From the NCBI GenBank assembly GCA_028712045.1, contig JAQTRA010000010.1:1-19037 (forward strand): 19,037 nt of DNA. The letters are read 5' to 3'. Made by a program: the position numbers and the translations under genes. The DNA is from Candidatus Omnitrophota bacterium. Its GTDB lineage: Bacteria > Omnitrophota > Koll11 > Gygaellales > Profunditerraquicolaceae. Shown here piece by piece: positions 8,937-15,825 of this stretch (its first letter is position 1; each line of letters opens with the position of its first letter). A model generated the notes under the pieces. That model did no database searches. It was given only the letters and a program-made list of their open reading frames with translations, and had not been told where the DNA came from.

Positions 8937-10399
8937 GTGGAGTAATCCTAGCTGTTTTATCTGCTTTTCTATTATCGCTTTCCTTCTCCAGTTTTAATCT
9001 TGGAATATTTGCCTGGGTGGCGTTTATTCCCCTGCTGGTCGCCCTAGAAAAAAAATCATTCTTAAAATCGTTAGCCATCAGTTATCTGTGGGGGGTTATT
9101 TTTTGGAGTTTTACTATATATTGGCTTATTCACGTTACTTTGCTTGGCCAGGTAATTTTAATTTTTGTCCTGGCATTTTATTTTGGTATTTTTGGCTGCC
9201 TGGTTTATCTATTTCGCAATCTTACTTTAAAAGTTTACTTGTTTTTTATACCCAGCGCTTGGGTGTTGTTAGAATATGCACGTAGTTATTTATTTACTGG
9301 TTTTCCCTGGGCGGTTTTAGGGCTTTGCCAATATCAAAATTTGCCACTTATCCAATTTGCGGATATTACTGGCGCCTGGGGAGTTTCTTTCTTAGTTGTT
9401 TTGGTTAATGTTATGTTTTATGCCTGCTGGCGTAAGCAGGTTAAAGTGCGGATTCTTTTACCCGGCTTGATTATTTTAGCGGTTTGTTTAATTTATGGTT
9501 ATTATAATTTAGCACGCTATTCGGCTACTCCTACTAATAAACCAATTAAAGTTACGGTAATCCAGGGTAATATTTCCCAGGATTTAAAGTGGGATCCTGG
9601 CCAGATCGATTTTATCTTGAATAATTATTTCAAATTAACTACTGAATCAATTAAAAATGATCCTCAGTTAATTATTTGGCCGGAGGCATCTGTGCCCGGT
9701 ATTTTCGGGGAGGATAAATTAGTTTTTGAGCAGGTTTTTTCTTTAGCCCGTAAACTTAATACAGATTTATTAGTGGGTGCGGTTTCGCGCCAACATGAGG
9801 ATTACTTTAACAGCGCTTTATTTATTGATAAATTAGGCCGGCCGGAAAAAATTTATCATAAATTACATCTGGTTCCCTTTGGCGAGTATGTCCCGCTTAA
9901 AGAAGTATTTCCTTTTTTGCAGGCTTTTGCGGTAATCGGTGATATTGCGCCGGGAAAAGAATTTACCATATTTACTAAACCAGATAATTTTGGCGTGCTG
10001 ATCTGTTTTGAAGACCTTTTTCCCGAACTATCCCGGCAATATATGAACCAAGGGGCAAAGTTCCTGGTAAATATTACTAATGATGCCTGGTATAAAGAAG
10101 GGAGTGCCCCTTATCAGCATTTCTCTGCTTCGGTATTGCGGGCAGTGGAAAACCGAACGTATTTAGCCCGGGCCGCGAATACGGGAATCTCCGGGTTTGT
10201 TCACCCGACGGGAAAAATCTTACAAGTTGTGCAGGATACAAGCAATAAAAAAATATTTATTAATGGCGCGGTTAGCCAAAATATTTATCCGGTGACTAAA
10301 AAATCTTTTTACAGCATTTTTGGGGATTTGTTCATCCTGTTTTGTTTATTATTTGACAGCTGTGTTATAATATCTATTCTAATAAAACGAATTAAGTAA
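8933..10399 (+). CDS. lnt: Apolipoprotein N-acyltransferase
   Basis: Lnt adds the third acyl chain to the N-terminal cysteine of lipoproteins in the inner membrane, the last step of diderm lipoprotein maturation. The 488-residue product has several hydrophobic segments in residues 1-195, then a nitrilase-type domain. The catalytic triad is visible: Glu251 in IIWPEAS, Lys310 in [12 protein letters not shown], and Cys358 in [11 protein letters not shown]. The conserved VNITNDAWY and [19 protein letters not shown] blocks follow. I chose ATG 8933 because it overlaps the secA stop as ATGA; GTG 8921 is an alternative giving four more residues. The TAA stop at 10397-10399 forms the first bases of the long inverted repeat that follows. 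The window holds lipoproteins (11931, 18579) that this enzyme would mature. Confidence 0.95.
   Translation: MSGVILAVLSAFLLSLSFSSFNLGIFAWVAFIPLLVALEKKSFLKSLAISYLWGVIFWSFTIYWLIHVTLLGQVILIFVLAFYFGIFGCLVYLFRNLTLKVYLFFIPSAWVLLEYARSYLFTGFPWAVLGLCQYQNLPLIQFADITGAWGVSFLVVLVNVMFYACWRKQVKVRILLPGLIILAVCLIYGYYNLARYSATPTNKPIKVTVIQGNISQDLKWDPGQIDFILNNYFKLTTESIKNDPQLIIWPEASVPGIFGEDKLVFEQVFSLARKLNTDLLVGAVSRQHEDYFNSALFIDKLGRPEKIYHKLHLVPFGEYVPLKEVFPFLQAFAVIGDIAPGKEFTIFTKPDNFGVLICFEDLFPELSRQYMNQGAKFLVNITNDAWYKEGSAPYQHFSASVLRAVENRTYLARAANTGISGFVHPTGKILQVVQDTSNKKIFINGAVSQNIYPVTKKSFYSIFGDLFILFCLLFDSCVIISILIKRIK
10342..10371 (+). promoter_or_regulatory. Candidate extended -10 promoter inside the end of lnt
   Basis: TGTTATAAT at 10363-10371 is a full TATAAT with the TGn extension. 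A weak -35 (TTGTTT, 10342-10347) lies 18 bases upstream. A transcript starting near 10378 would carry the whole inverted repeat as the leader of the M23 peptidase gene. The element lies in coding sequence, so a chance match is possible. Confidence 0.35.
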
Positions 10400-10485
10400 T
10401 TAGGGACAGCGACTATTTATTAATATAGTAGCGGAGGTTTAAACCTCCGCTACTAGTGAAGGAAAATAGTCGCTGTCCCTAATTA
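10397..10485 (+). repeat. Nested inverted repeat, 89 bp (MITE/REP-like)
   Basis: The outer arms 10397-10418 and 10464-10485 are perfect 22-bp reverse complements, beginning TAATTAGGGACAGCGAC on the left. Inside them, 10426-10455 is a perfect 30-bp palindrome with no loop, centred on GGAGGTTTAAACCTCC. The spacers are 7 and 8 bases, so both palindromes share nearly the same dyad and the whole unit can fold into one long hairpin. It fills almost the whole gap between lnt and the M23 peptidase gene, and its first three bases are the lnt stop codon. No transposase is present nearby. It looks like a non-autonomous mobile or REP-type element; a role as a transcription or processing barrier is also possible. 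No second copy was seen in this window. Confidence 0.9.
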
Positions 10486-10492
10486 AATCTAG

Positions 10493-10978
10493 ATGAAAAA
10501 AATATTCCTGGTTATTTTGATTTTAGCCGTAGCTTATATTTTTGTAAACCTGGCCCTGCTGGATAAACAATATTTTGCCTGCCCGATTAAATACAAAAGT
10601 GATCTGGTTATCCGCCAGGATAATTATGGCAATGGCTTATTTGCTTCCGACCGTTCAGGAAAGAGGATTCATAAAGGAATCGATTTATTGTCTAAGGTGG
10701 GCACACCGGTTTTGGCCACAAAAAGCGGCCGGGTATTGGCGGCAACCCAAAATCGCGGAATGGGTAAATACGTGATTATTCAGCATAAGCACAATATCAT
10801 TAGTATTTATGGCCATCTTTCCGAGATAAATGTGCGTAAATATGATTATGTATTCCAGGGGCAGGTGGTGGGTAAAGTAGGCAAGACCGGCAATGCCGCC
10901 AATCGCAATATGTTGCCGCACTTACATTTTGAGATCAGAAAAAATGGGGTTCCTCAGGATCCGCTGCAGTATCTTTAA
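10493..10978 (+). CDS. M23-family metallopeptidase (LytM/peptidoglycan endopeptidase type)
   Basis: A 161-residue exported or membrane-anchored protein with an N-terminal hydrophobic segment (about residues 4-22) and a compact M23 domain that probably cuts peptidoglycan cross-bridges. All zinc and catalytic residues of active M23 enzymes are visible: H60-x3-D64 (HKGID), H108 in YGHLS, and H143/H145 in HLHFE. The domain ends with DPLQYL, as is usual. It is short for the family and lacks coiled coils or LysM repeats. No Shine-Dalgarno is evident next to the ATG; the right arm of the inverted repeat ends 7 bases before it. The gene converges with the CDF exporter gene, and the two overlap by about 3 bases at their stops. 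Confidence 0.9.
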   Translation: MKKIFLVILILAVAYIFVNLALLDKQYFACPIKYKSDLVIRQDNYGNGLFASDRSGKRIHKGIDLLSKVGTPVLATKSGRVLAATQNRGMGKYVIIQHKHNIISIYGHLSEINVRKYDYVFQGQVVGKVGKTGNAANRNMLPHLHFEIRKNGVPQDPLQYL

Positions 10979-11853
10979 CCTTCCGCAGGCTCCATATGGA
11001 CTACGACGTCAGTTATCCCCGGAATATTTGATTTGATGGCTGCTTCAATTTGATAGCATATTTCGTGGGCATCATCAATATGCATGTCCGGCCGGACCTG
11101 TACATGTAAGTCCATATAGATATCATCAATCCTACCCCGGCTGCGGATTTTATGGCAGGCCTGCACACCTTTTATTTTTAATACAATATCAACTATTTTT
11201 TTATCGTCGAGAAAAACCGCGGTGTCGCAAAGCACATCTGAGCTTTGTTTAACAATTTGAAAGGCAGCAAAGCCGATAAACAGCGAAATCAGCATGGTCA
11301 CGATCGGGTCGATTAAAGGAAATCCCATCCGGGTAACAATTAACGAAACAATTACGGAAATTGAAGTGAAAATATCTGCCCGGGTATGCAGGGAATCCGA
11401 AACCAGGATGTCACTTTTTAAAGCCACGCCTTTTTTATATTCATAACGCATGACCCAGATATTTACGGCTAAAGTAATAAACATGACCATAAAGCTGCCC
11501 AGGTCATTCTGGAAGGCAACTGGGTGGTGGAAGCGCTTTAAGCCTTCCTTAAGTAAATTAAAGGCTACAATAAAGAGCATGGCCGCAATCCCTAACGAAA
11601 AAAGTGTCTCATATTTTTTGTGCCCGTAAGGGTGGTCCTTGTCTACCGGCTGGCAGGCAAAATGAATTCCTAATATTCCAATGAGATTAGAAGTCCCGTC
11701 AGATAAAGAATGGAACCCGTCCGCAGTCATACTAAAACAGCGGCTGCTTAAACCGTAAATGATTTTAGCCAGGGCCACTGCCCAGTTTAAGAAGAGGATG
11801 ATTACCAGAATCTTTCTTATTTTTTGATAATGCAGATGGATATCGTTGGCCAT
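10975..11853 (-). CDS. Cation diffusion facilitator (CDF) metal exporter
   Basis: A 292-residue inner-membrane transporter of the CDF family (ZitB/FieF/CzcD group), which exports divalent metal ions in exchange for protons. The two metal-binding half sites are visible: D45 and H48-x3-D52 in ADGFHSLSDG (second helix), and H156-x3-D160 in SDSLHTRAD (fifth helix). About six membrane helices cover residues 12-205. The family block DHPYGHKKYETL is at 73-84. A cytoplasmic regulatory domain (about 210-290) contains further histidines, including HVQVRPDMHIDDAH. Specificity (Zn, Fe, Mn, Cd) cannot be decided. It is the only convincing minus-strand gene here and shares a 77-bp divergent promoter region with the deacetylase lipoprotein. 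Confidence 0.92.
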   Translation of the reverse strand: MANDIHLHYQKIRKILVIILFLNWAVALAKIIYGLSSRCFSMTADGFHSLSDGTSNLIGILGIHFACQPVDKDHPYGHKKYETLFSLGIAAMLFIVAFNLLKEGLKRFHHPVAFQNDLGSFMVMFITLAVNIWVMRYEYKKGVALKSDILVSDSLHTRADIFTSISVIVSLIVTRMGFPLIDPIVTMLISLFIGFAAFQIVKQSSDVLCDTAVFLDDKKIVDIVLKIKGVQACHKIRSRGRIDDIYMDLHVQVRPDMHIDDAHEICYQIEAAIKSNIPGITDVVVHMEPAEG

Positions 11854-11859
11854 GAAATC

Positions 11860-11887
11860 ATTCTAGCGCAATTACTTCTTTTTGCAA
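11860..11887 (-). promoter_or_regulatory. Candidate promoter of the CDF gene (leaderless type)
   Basis: Read on the minus strand: TTGCAA (11887-11882), a 16-base spacer, TAGAAT (11865-11860), 6 bases, then the ATG at 11853. A start site about 7 bases after the -10 would fall on or beside the start codon, and no Shine-Dalgarno is present. Confidence 0.45.
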
Positions 11888-11895
11888 ATTATTTC

Positions 11896-11924
11896 TCGAC
11901 TATGGATTTGCATGATGTTAGAAT
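11896..11924 (+). promoter_or_regulatory. Candidate promoter of the deacetylase gene (leaderless type)
   Basis: TCGACT at 11896-11901 (4 of 6 to the -35 consensus), a 17-base spacer and TAGAAT at 11919-11924 (5 of 6 to the -10 consensus) lie exactly 6 bases before the ATG at 11931. No Shine-Dalgarno sequence fits between them, so the message is probably leaderless. Confidence 0.45.
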
Positions 11925-11930
11925 ATAAGT

Positions 11931-13334
11931 ATGCCTAAGCGGAAAATATTCATTTTTTTAGTAGTTTTATTTACTGGTTGCGTAAGCCTGGATAAACCTA
12001 ATCTTACGCTTTGGCCGGCTTTACCTGGCCTGGAGTTATTTAAGCCGCAAGAGCGCATATTGATTTTAGCCCCGCATCCTGATGATGAAGCGATTGCCTG
12101 CGCCGGAGTTATCCAGCAGGCGCTTAAAGCCGGGGCTAAGGTAAAAATAGTTTATTTGACCAACGGCGACCATAATGAGCTGGCTTTTATTGTTTACGAA
12201 AAAAGAATAACGATGCGCCAGGGGGAGTTTATTTATATGGGCCAGTTACGCCGGCAGGAGTCTATCAAAGCGATGAAATTCCTGGGCTTGCTTGAGGATG
12301 ACCTGGTATTTTTAGGGTATCCGGATTACGGGACTTTTAATATCTTTAGCCAGTATTGGCAGACGGCCAAACCATTTCGTGACCGGTTAACCCGGATATC
12401 CAGCGTGCCCTATAAAGAGAATCCTTCTTACGGAGCACCATATCAGGGTGAAAGTATTTTAACTGATTTAAAAAACCAGCTTTTAGATTATAAGCCGGAT
12501 AAAATATTTGTTTCGCACCCGGCGGATGTAAATGTTGACCATAAAGCACTTTATTTGTTTTTGCAGGTAGCTTTGAGTGATCTGGAGAGCTTGATACCTA
12601 AGCCTAAGATTTATCCTTACCTGGTGCATTGCGTGGGTTGGCCTAAGCCCAGGCATTACCATCCAGAATTGGAATTGTACCCTCCGGATAAATTTATTGA
12701 TTCTCAGATTAGTTGGCAGCGCTTAAACTTAAATTTTGAGGAGTTGGAAAGGAAATACCAGTCTATTTTCTATTATAAGAGCCAAACAGCATCCAGCGCT
12801 TTTTATCTGCTGGCTTTTGCGCGGGAAAATGAGCTATTTGGCGATTACCCGCTTTTGGAATTGGATCCTCAAACAGTGTTACGGGATAAAGGTATTGCGT
12901 ATTCTGGCTTTTCCAGGATGTTCGAAGAGTCCGAAGATAATGAAATGCTTAAACAAGATGATACTATTGAAGACAAAGGCCAGGTTAGCTATGCTGAAAC
13001 AGATAATTACTTTATTGTCCGCGTAGATAAGCCTAAGCAGTTAAGCAGCGGGTTCGGGGTAATGTTTTATATCTTTGGTTATAGTAAAACTACTGTTTTT
13101 GCGGCAATGCCCAAAATAAAAATAATTACTGTGGGTAAAAAAATCAAGGTATTTAACGGCAAAAAAATAATTAAGGATCCGAAAGTAATTTTAGATTTTA
13201 ACGGCAATGCTTTAATTTTAAAGATTCCGCTTGAGTTGCTTAATTATCCGGATTACGTATTGACATCGCTTAAGGCTTATCATGGAAATCTGCCGATTGA
13301 CGCGGTAGGTTTTCGTAAAATTAAGATTAAATAA
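11931..13334 (+). CDS. PIG-L family deacetylase lipoprotein
   Basis: A 467-residue predicted lipoprotein with a basic start, a hydrophobic stretch and lipobox LFTG-C17. Residues 42-240 form a PIG-L/LmbE domain: APHPDDE (H49, D51, D52, E53) supplies two zinc ligands and the catalytic Asp, and SHPADVNVDH (H196, H204) supplies the rest. Such enzymes remove acetyl groups from N-acetylglucosamine-type sugars. A lipid-anchored extracytoplasmic form suggests an envelope or imported glycan substrate, which is inference. Residues about 300-467 are a beta-rich extension with no recognised domain, so the protein is nearly twice the usual PIG-L length. The gene starts 77 bases from the divergent CDF gene. 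Confidence 0.87.
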   Translation: MPKRKIFIFLVVLFTGCVSLDKPNLTLWPALPGLELFKPQERILILAPHPDDEAIACAGVIQQALKAGAKVKIVYLTNGDHNELAFIVYEKRITMRQGEFIYMGQLRRQESIKAMKFLGLLEDDLVFLGYPDYGTFNIFSQYWQTAKPFRDRLTRISSVPYKENPSYGAPYQGESILTDLKNQLLDYKPDKIFVSHPADVNVDHKALYLFLQVALSDLESLIPKPKIYPYLVHCVGWPKPRHYHPELELYPPDKFIDSQISWQRLNLNFEELERKYQSIFYYKSQTASSAFYLLAFARENELFGDYPLLELDPQTVLRDKGIAYSGFSRMFEESEDNEMLKQDDTIEDKGQVSYAETDNYFIVRVDKPKQLSSGFGVMFYIFGYSKTTVFAAMPKIKIITVGKKIKVFNGKKIIKDPKVILDFNGNALILKIPLELLNYPDYVLTSLKAYHGNLPIDAVGFRKIKIK

Positions 13335-13379
13335 ACACCCCGCGCTTATAAGGAATTGCGCGGGTGTGCCATTGTGGCA
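13335..13379 (+). promoter_or_regulatory. Tandem hairpins just upstream of an RBS
   Basis: Hairpin 1 pairs ACACCCCGCGC (13335-13345) with GCGCGGGTGT (13358-13367), leaving one bulged C. Hairpin 2 pairs TGCCA (13367-13371) with TGGCA (13375-13379) across TTG. The downstream gene's AAGGAG begins at the end of hairpin 2. No T-run follows, so an intrinsic terminator is unlikely; a processing or translation-control element is possible. Confidence 0.45.
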
Positions 13380-13390
13380 AGGAGAGAGGT

Positions 13391-13873
13391 ATGCTAGAAT
13401 TTAAAACAGTTAAAATTAATAAACCGGATGACCTTAATTTTATTTTAGGCCAGAGCCATTTTATCAAAACAGTTGAAGATTTATATGAAGTTTTAATCAA
13501 TGTTCCGCAAATAAAATTCGGTTTAGCTTTTTCTGAGGCCTCCGGAGCTTGTAAGATAAGAAGCGAAGGCAATGACCCGGCGCTTCAGGAGCTGGCGAAT
13601 AAAAATTTACTGGAACTTAGTTGTGGCCATAGTTTTATTATTTTTCTTAAAAATGCCTATCCGATCAATGTTTTAAATGCTATAAAGAATACCCCGGAAG
13701 TATGTAATATATTTTGCGCTACGGCTAATCCGGTAGAAGTGGTGATTGCCCAAACCGAAAATGGCCGGGGGATATTAGGCGTAATTGACGGAGCCAAGCC
13801 TCTGGGCCTGGAGAGCCCGGAAGATATCACTTGGCGTAAAAATTTATTACGCAAGATTGGCTATAAGCTTTAA
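13391..13873 (+). CDS. Adenosine-specific kinase family protein (COG1839/PF04008 type)
   Basis: A 160-residue soluble protein matching the small 'adenosine-specific kinase' family almost end to end. Recognisable blocks are NFILGQSHFIKTVEDLYE (about 17-34), KFGLAFSEASGACKIRSEGND, GHSFIIFLKNAYPINVLNAI, VCNIFCATANPVEVVIAQTE and GRGILGVIDGAKPLGLE. The family's biochemical role rests mainly on structural and limited functional work, so the kinase name should be used with caution. The length is normal and no residues are obviously missing. I chose ATG 13391 because AAGGAG at 13379-13384 is 6 bases upstream and the family begins at MLEFKTVKI. An upstream in-frame start at 13364 would run through the hairpins and is rejected. 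Confidence 0.92.
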   Translation: MLEFKTVKINKPDDLNFILGQSHFIKTVEDLYEVLINVPQIKFGLAFSEASGACKIRSEGNDPALQELANKNLLELSCGHSFIIFLKNAYPINVLNAIKNTPEVCNIFCATANPVEVVIAQTENGRGILGVIDGAKPLGLESPEDITWRKNLLRKIGYKL

Positions 13874-13890
13874 TCCCGCTGCGCGGGATT
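13872..13890 (+). terminator. Hairpin after the adenosine-specific kinase gene
   Basis: AATCCCGC (13872-13879) pairs perfectly with GCGGGATT (13883-13890) around a TGC loop, starting inside the stop codon. The following sequence TTCGCTAGTTTGTT is only moderately T-rich, so it may be a weak terminator or an mRNA 3' stabiliser. A new promoter follows within 40 bases, which supports a transcription-unit boundary. Confidence 0.5.
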
Positions 13891-13921
13891 TCGCTAGTTT
13901 GTTATGGGTGCTCAATTCCTC

Positions 13922-13949
13922 TTGCAATTTAACTTACTTTTGTTATAAT
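13922..13949 (+). promoter_or_regulatory. Sigma70-like promoter for the LpxL-like gene
   Basis: TTGCAA (13922-13927), a 16-base spacer, then perfect TATAAT (13944-13949) preceded by TGT, an extended -10. The ATG at 13966 is 16 bases downstream, leaving a leader of about 10 bases with no Shine-Dalgarno sequence. Confidence 0.6.
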
Positions 13950-13965
13950 TTTTTAACCTATAAAT

Positions 13966-14877
13966 ATGGATTCTAAAAAATTACTTAAAAGCCTAAATCG
14001 TTTTTTAGCCTGGTTCGGTTTAAATACCTGCCTGGGTATAGTCAGGGTTATTCCGGCGAGCTATCTTTATGCCTTTGCCAATAATATCGCTTCTTTGGCG
14101 TTTATTTTTGCGGCAAAACAGAGAAAAATCGCTTTGAATAGCTTAAGTATCGCTTTTGGCCAGGAAAAATCTCCGGCGGAAATTAAGAAGATTGCCAAAG
14201 ATTGTTTTGTTTATATGGCTAAAAGCGCAGTGGAACTGATGTTTCTGATGGATAAGCCGTTTCTTTTAAAAGAGCGGACAGCTATCGTCGGAAAAGAGAA
14301 CTTGGATAAAGCTTTAGCTTGCGGAAACGGAGTTATTTTAGTCAGCGCGCATTTTGGTAATTTTCCGCTTCTTTTGGGAAGGTTGGCCATGGATGGTTAT
14401 AAAGCCGGCGGGATTATGCGGCCGATGCGTGATGCCGGGGTGGAGAAAATATTTCTTAAGAAACGGGATAAGTTCGGGGTCAAGACCATTTACAGCCAGC
14501 CGCGCAATGAATGTGTGAATAATACTATTAGCGCTTTACGTAACAACGAGCTGGTTTTTATTCCTATTGATCAGAATTTCGGAACTGCCGGAGTATTTGT
14601 AAATTTTTTCGGAAAAAAAGCAGCCACGGCTACCGGGCCGGTAATTTTAGCCCAACGCACTAAAGCTGCTTTGGTTCCTTGTTTTATTTTGAGAGTGCCC
14701 GGCGATAAACATAAAATAATTTTTGAGCCTGCGTTAGAATTAAAAGAAGGCCAGGACGTCCAGGATACTATCTTAATAAATATTCAGAGGTTGACTGATA
14801 TAATCGAGTTTTACATACGCAAATATCCTGCGGAGTGGGGTTGGATCCACCGCAGGTGGAAAAGTAAACCGGGATAA
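13966..14877 (+). CDS. LpxL/HtrB-family lipid A-type acyltransferase, variant active site
   Basis: A 303-residue membrane-associated acyltransferase of the LpxL/HtrB/MsbB superfamily, which adds secondary acyl chains to lipid A precursors. Family features are an N-terminal hydrophobic stretch, RKIALNSLSIAFG (about 53-65), SAHFGN at 127-132, and the block DQNFGTAGVFVNFFGKKAATATGP followed by LAQRTKAALVP. It ends with PAEWGWIHRRWK, typical of the family. The usual catalytic HX4D/E motif reads H129-F-G-N-F-P134: proline occupies the acidic position. The chemistry or substrate may therefore differ, or another residue may take its place. No other lipid A genes are visible nearby. It has its own promoter and is followed 16 bases later by a small membrane protein gene with a strong ribosome site. 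Confidence 0.85.
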   Translation: MDSKKLLKSLNRFLAWFGLNTCLGIVRVIPASYLYAFANNIASLAFIFAAKQRKIALNSLSIAFGQEKSPAEIKKIAKDCFVYMAKSAVELMFLMDKPFLLKERTAIVGKENLDKALACGNGVILVSAHFGNFPLLLGRLAMDGYKAGGIMRPMRDAGVEKIFLKKRDKFGVKTIYSQPRNECVNNTISALRNNELVFIPIDQNFGTAGVFVNFFGKKAATATGPVILAQRTKAALVPCFILRVPGDKHKIIFEPALELKEGQDVQDTILINIQRLTDIIEFYIRKYPAEWGWIHRRWKSKPG

Positions 14878-14893
14878 AAAGAGGAGGTGTCAA

Positions 14894-15115
14894 ATGGCGG
14901 ATGAGAAGAAATGCTGTGAAGACAAAAAGGGATGTTGTGACCCGAAGAAAACATTGTCTACGCTTTTAAAAGTTGTCTTAGGCCTGGCATTTTTAGTATT
15001 AGGTGGCCTGGCTATTTTAAAATGGTGGGCAGCACTGCTTATGATTGTCCAGGGTTGCATTGGCTTGTTCTTAATTTTAGCTGGCGTAATTACTTTAGCT
15101 ATAGCTAAAGAATAA
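14894..15115 (+). CDS. Small Cys-Cys membrane protein, unknown function
   Basis: A 73-residue protein with a hydrophilic, cysteine-rich head and two hydrophobic segments. The head has a C7-C8-x5-C14-C15 pattern within KKCCEDKKGCCDPKK, the kind of arrangement that could bind a metal or form disulfides. The hydrophobic segments (about residues 23-44 and 46-70) are separated by only a few residues around KWWAALL. The ribosome site GAGGAGGT (14881-14888) is very strong, and the gene ends just before an intrinsic terminator, so this is a real gene at the end of a transcription unit. The family is not recognised; it resembles short two-helix membrane proteins of uncultivated bacteria. Confidence 0.82.
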   Translation: MADEKKCCEDKKGCCDPKKTLSTLLKVVLGLAFLVLGGLAILKWWAALLMIVQGCIGLFLILAGVITLAIAKE

Positions 15116-15119
15116 TAGA

Positions 15120-15133
15120 ACAGCTTAAGCTGT
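15120..15133. repeat. 14-bp perfect palindrome
   Basis: ACAGCTTAAGCTGT is a perfect palindrome 4 bases after the stop of the small membrane protein gene and just before the terminator stem. It could be an operator-like site or an extra 3' hairpin; nothing else supports a function. Confidence 0.4.
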
Positions 15134-15138
15134 AATTG

Positions 15139-15182
15139 TGGGGCCGGATTGCGCAAAGTATAGCCGGCCCCATTTTCTTTTT
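15139..15182 (+). terminator. Rho-independent terminator
   Basis: TGGGGCCGG (15139-15147) pairs perfectly with CCGGCCCCA (15164-15172) over a 16-base loop, followed directly by TTTTCTTTTT (15173-15182). It ends the transcription unit containing the acyltransferase and the small Cys protein. Confidence 0.85.
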
Positions 15183-15208
15183 GCTATTATTTAGTTTTAA
15201 TATATAAT
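15181..15208 (+). promoter_or_regulatory. Sigma70-like promoter for bioY
   Basis: TTGCTA (15181-15186), a 16-base spacer and perfect TATAAT (15203-15208). The -35 overlaps the T-run of the upstream terminator. The leader is about 34 bases and contains AGGAG at 15238-15242, 6 bases before the bioY ATG. No clear BirA-type biotin operator was seen. Confidence 0.55.
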
Positions 15209-15248
15209 GAAGGAAATTAAATCTAACAAGAGAATATAGGAGATTGAC

Positions 15249-15821
15249 ATGGAAGCCATTATTAAGAGAGAGTTAATTACCGATAAAAGAATCTGTCAGG
15301 GGTTGGCTTGGGCAAGTTTTGTTATTTTAACTACTTTGTCTGCTTTTGTGCGTATACCATTGCCTTTTACTCCGGTACCGTTTACCTTACAAACATTTTT
15401 TGTCCTGTTAAGCGGGGCGCTTCTGGGCAAGAGATTGGGGTTATTGACGCAGGTAACTTATCTATTTTTAGGATTAGTTGGCTTGCAGGTGTTTACTGGT
15501 TTAGGCAGCGGCATGCTTTATCTTTTAGGGCCTACCGGAGGGTATGTTTTGGGTTTTTGCCTGGCAACTTTTTTTGCGGGTAGTTTATTGACTAACCATA
15601 AGCAGGGGCTAGCTACCATTTTTTTAAAATTTCTTTTCTGCGATTTTATACTTTTATTTAGTGGTATGTTTTGGCTTAAAATAACCCTGGCTTGTTCTTT
15701 AGCCCAGGCATTTTTGCTCGGAGTTTTACCCTTTGTCTTCGGTGATGTACTGAAGGTAATTTTGGCGACAGCTGTTTATACCAAAACGCATTCGCGGATT
15801 AAGGCGGCTCTTTTTCAATAA
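15249..15821 (+). CDS. bioY: Biotin transporter substrate-binding component BioY
   Basis: BioY is the biotin-binding membrane S component of an ECF-type transporter; some BioY proteins also work alone. The 190-residue product has about six membrane helices and the clear family signatures RIPLPFTPVPFTLQTFFVLL (about 35-54), LGKRLGLLTQVTYLFLGLVG and LYLLGPTGGYVLGF (about 90-103). The length is typical. No bioM or bioN is next to it, so the energising ATPase unit must be shared or absent. It is preceded by its own promoter and a good ribosome site. The permease gene begins 4 bases after the stop, so the two are probably cotranscribed. Its presence suggests the cell takes up biotin. Confidence 0.93.
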   Translation: MEAIIKRELITDKRICQGLAWASFVILTTLSAFVRIPLPFTPVPFTLQTFFVLLSGALLGKRLGLLTQVTYLFLGLVGLQVFTGLGSGMLYLLGPTGGYVLGFCLATFFAGSLLTNHKQGLATIFLKFLFCDFILLFSGMFWLKITLACSLAQAFLLGVLPFVFGDVLKVILATAVYTKTHSRIKAALFQ

Positions 15822-15825
15822 ATAA

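Noticed and set aside
10397..10485. Intrinsic terminator for lnt
   Set aside because: The stem is strong but no T-run follows either palindrome, and the two-part symmetry exceeds a simple terminator.
13364..13390. Earlier start for the adenosine-specific kinase
   Set aside because: It would run through the second hairpin and the ribosome site; the family begins at MLEFKTV.
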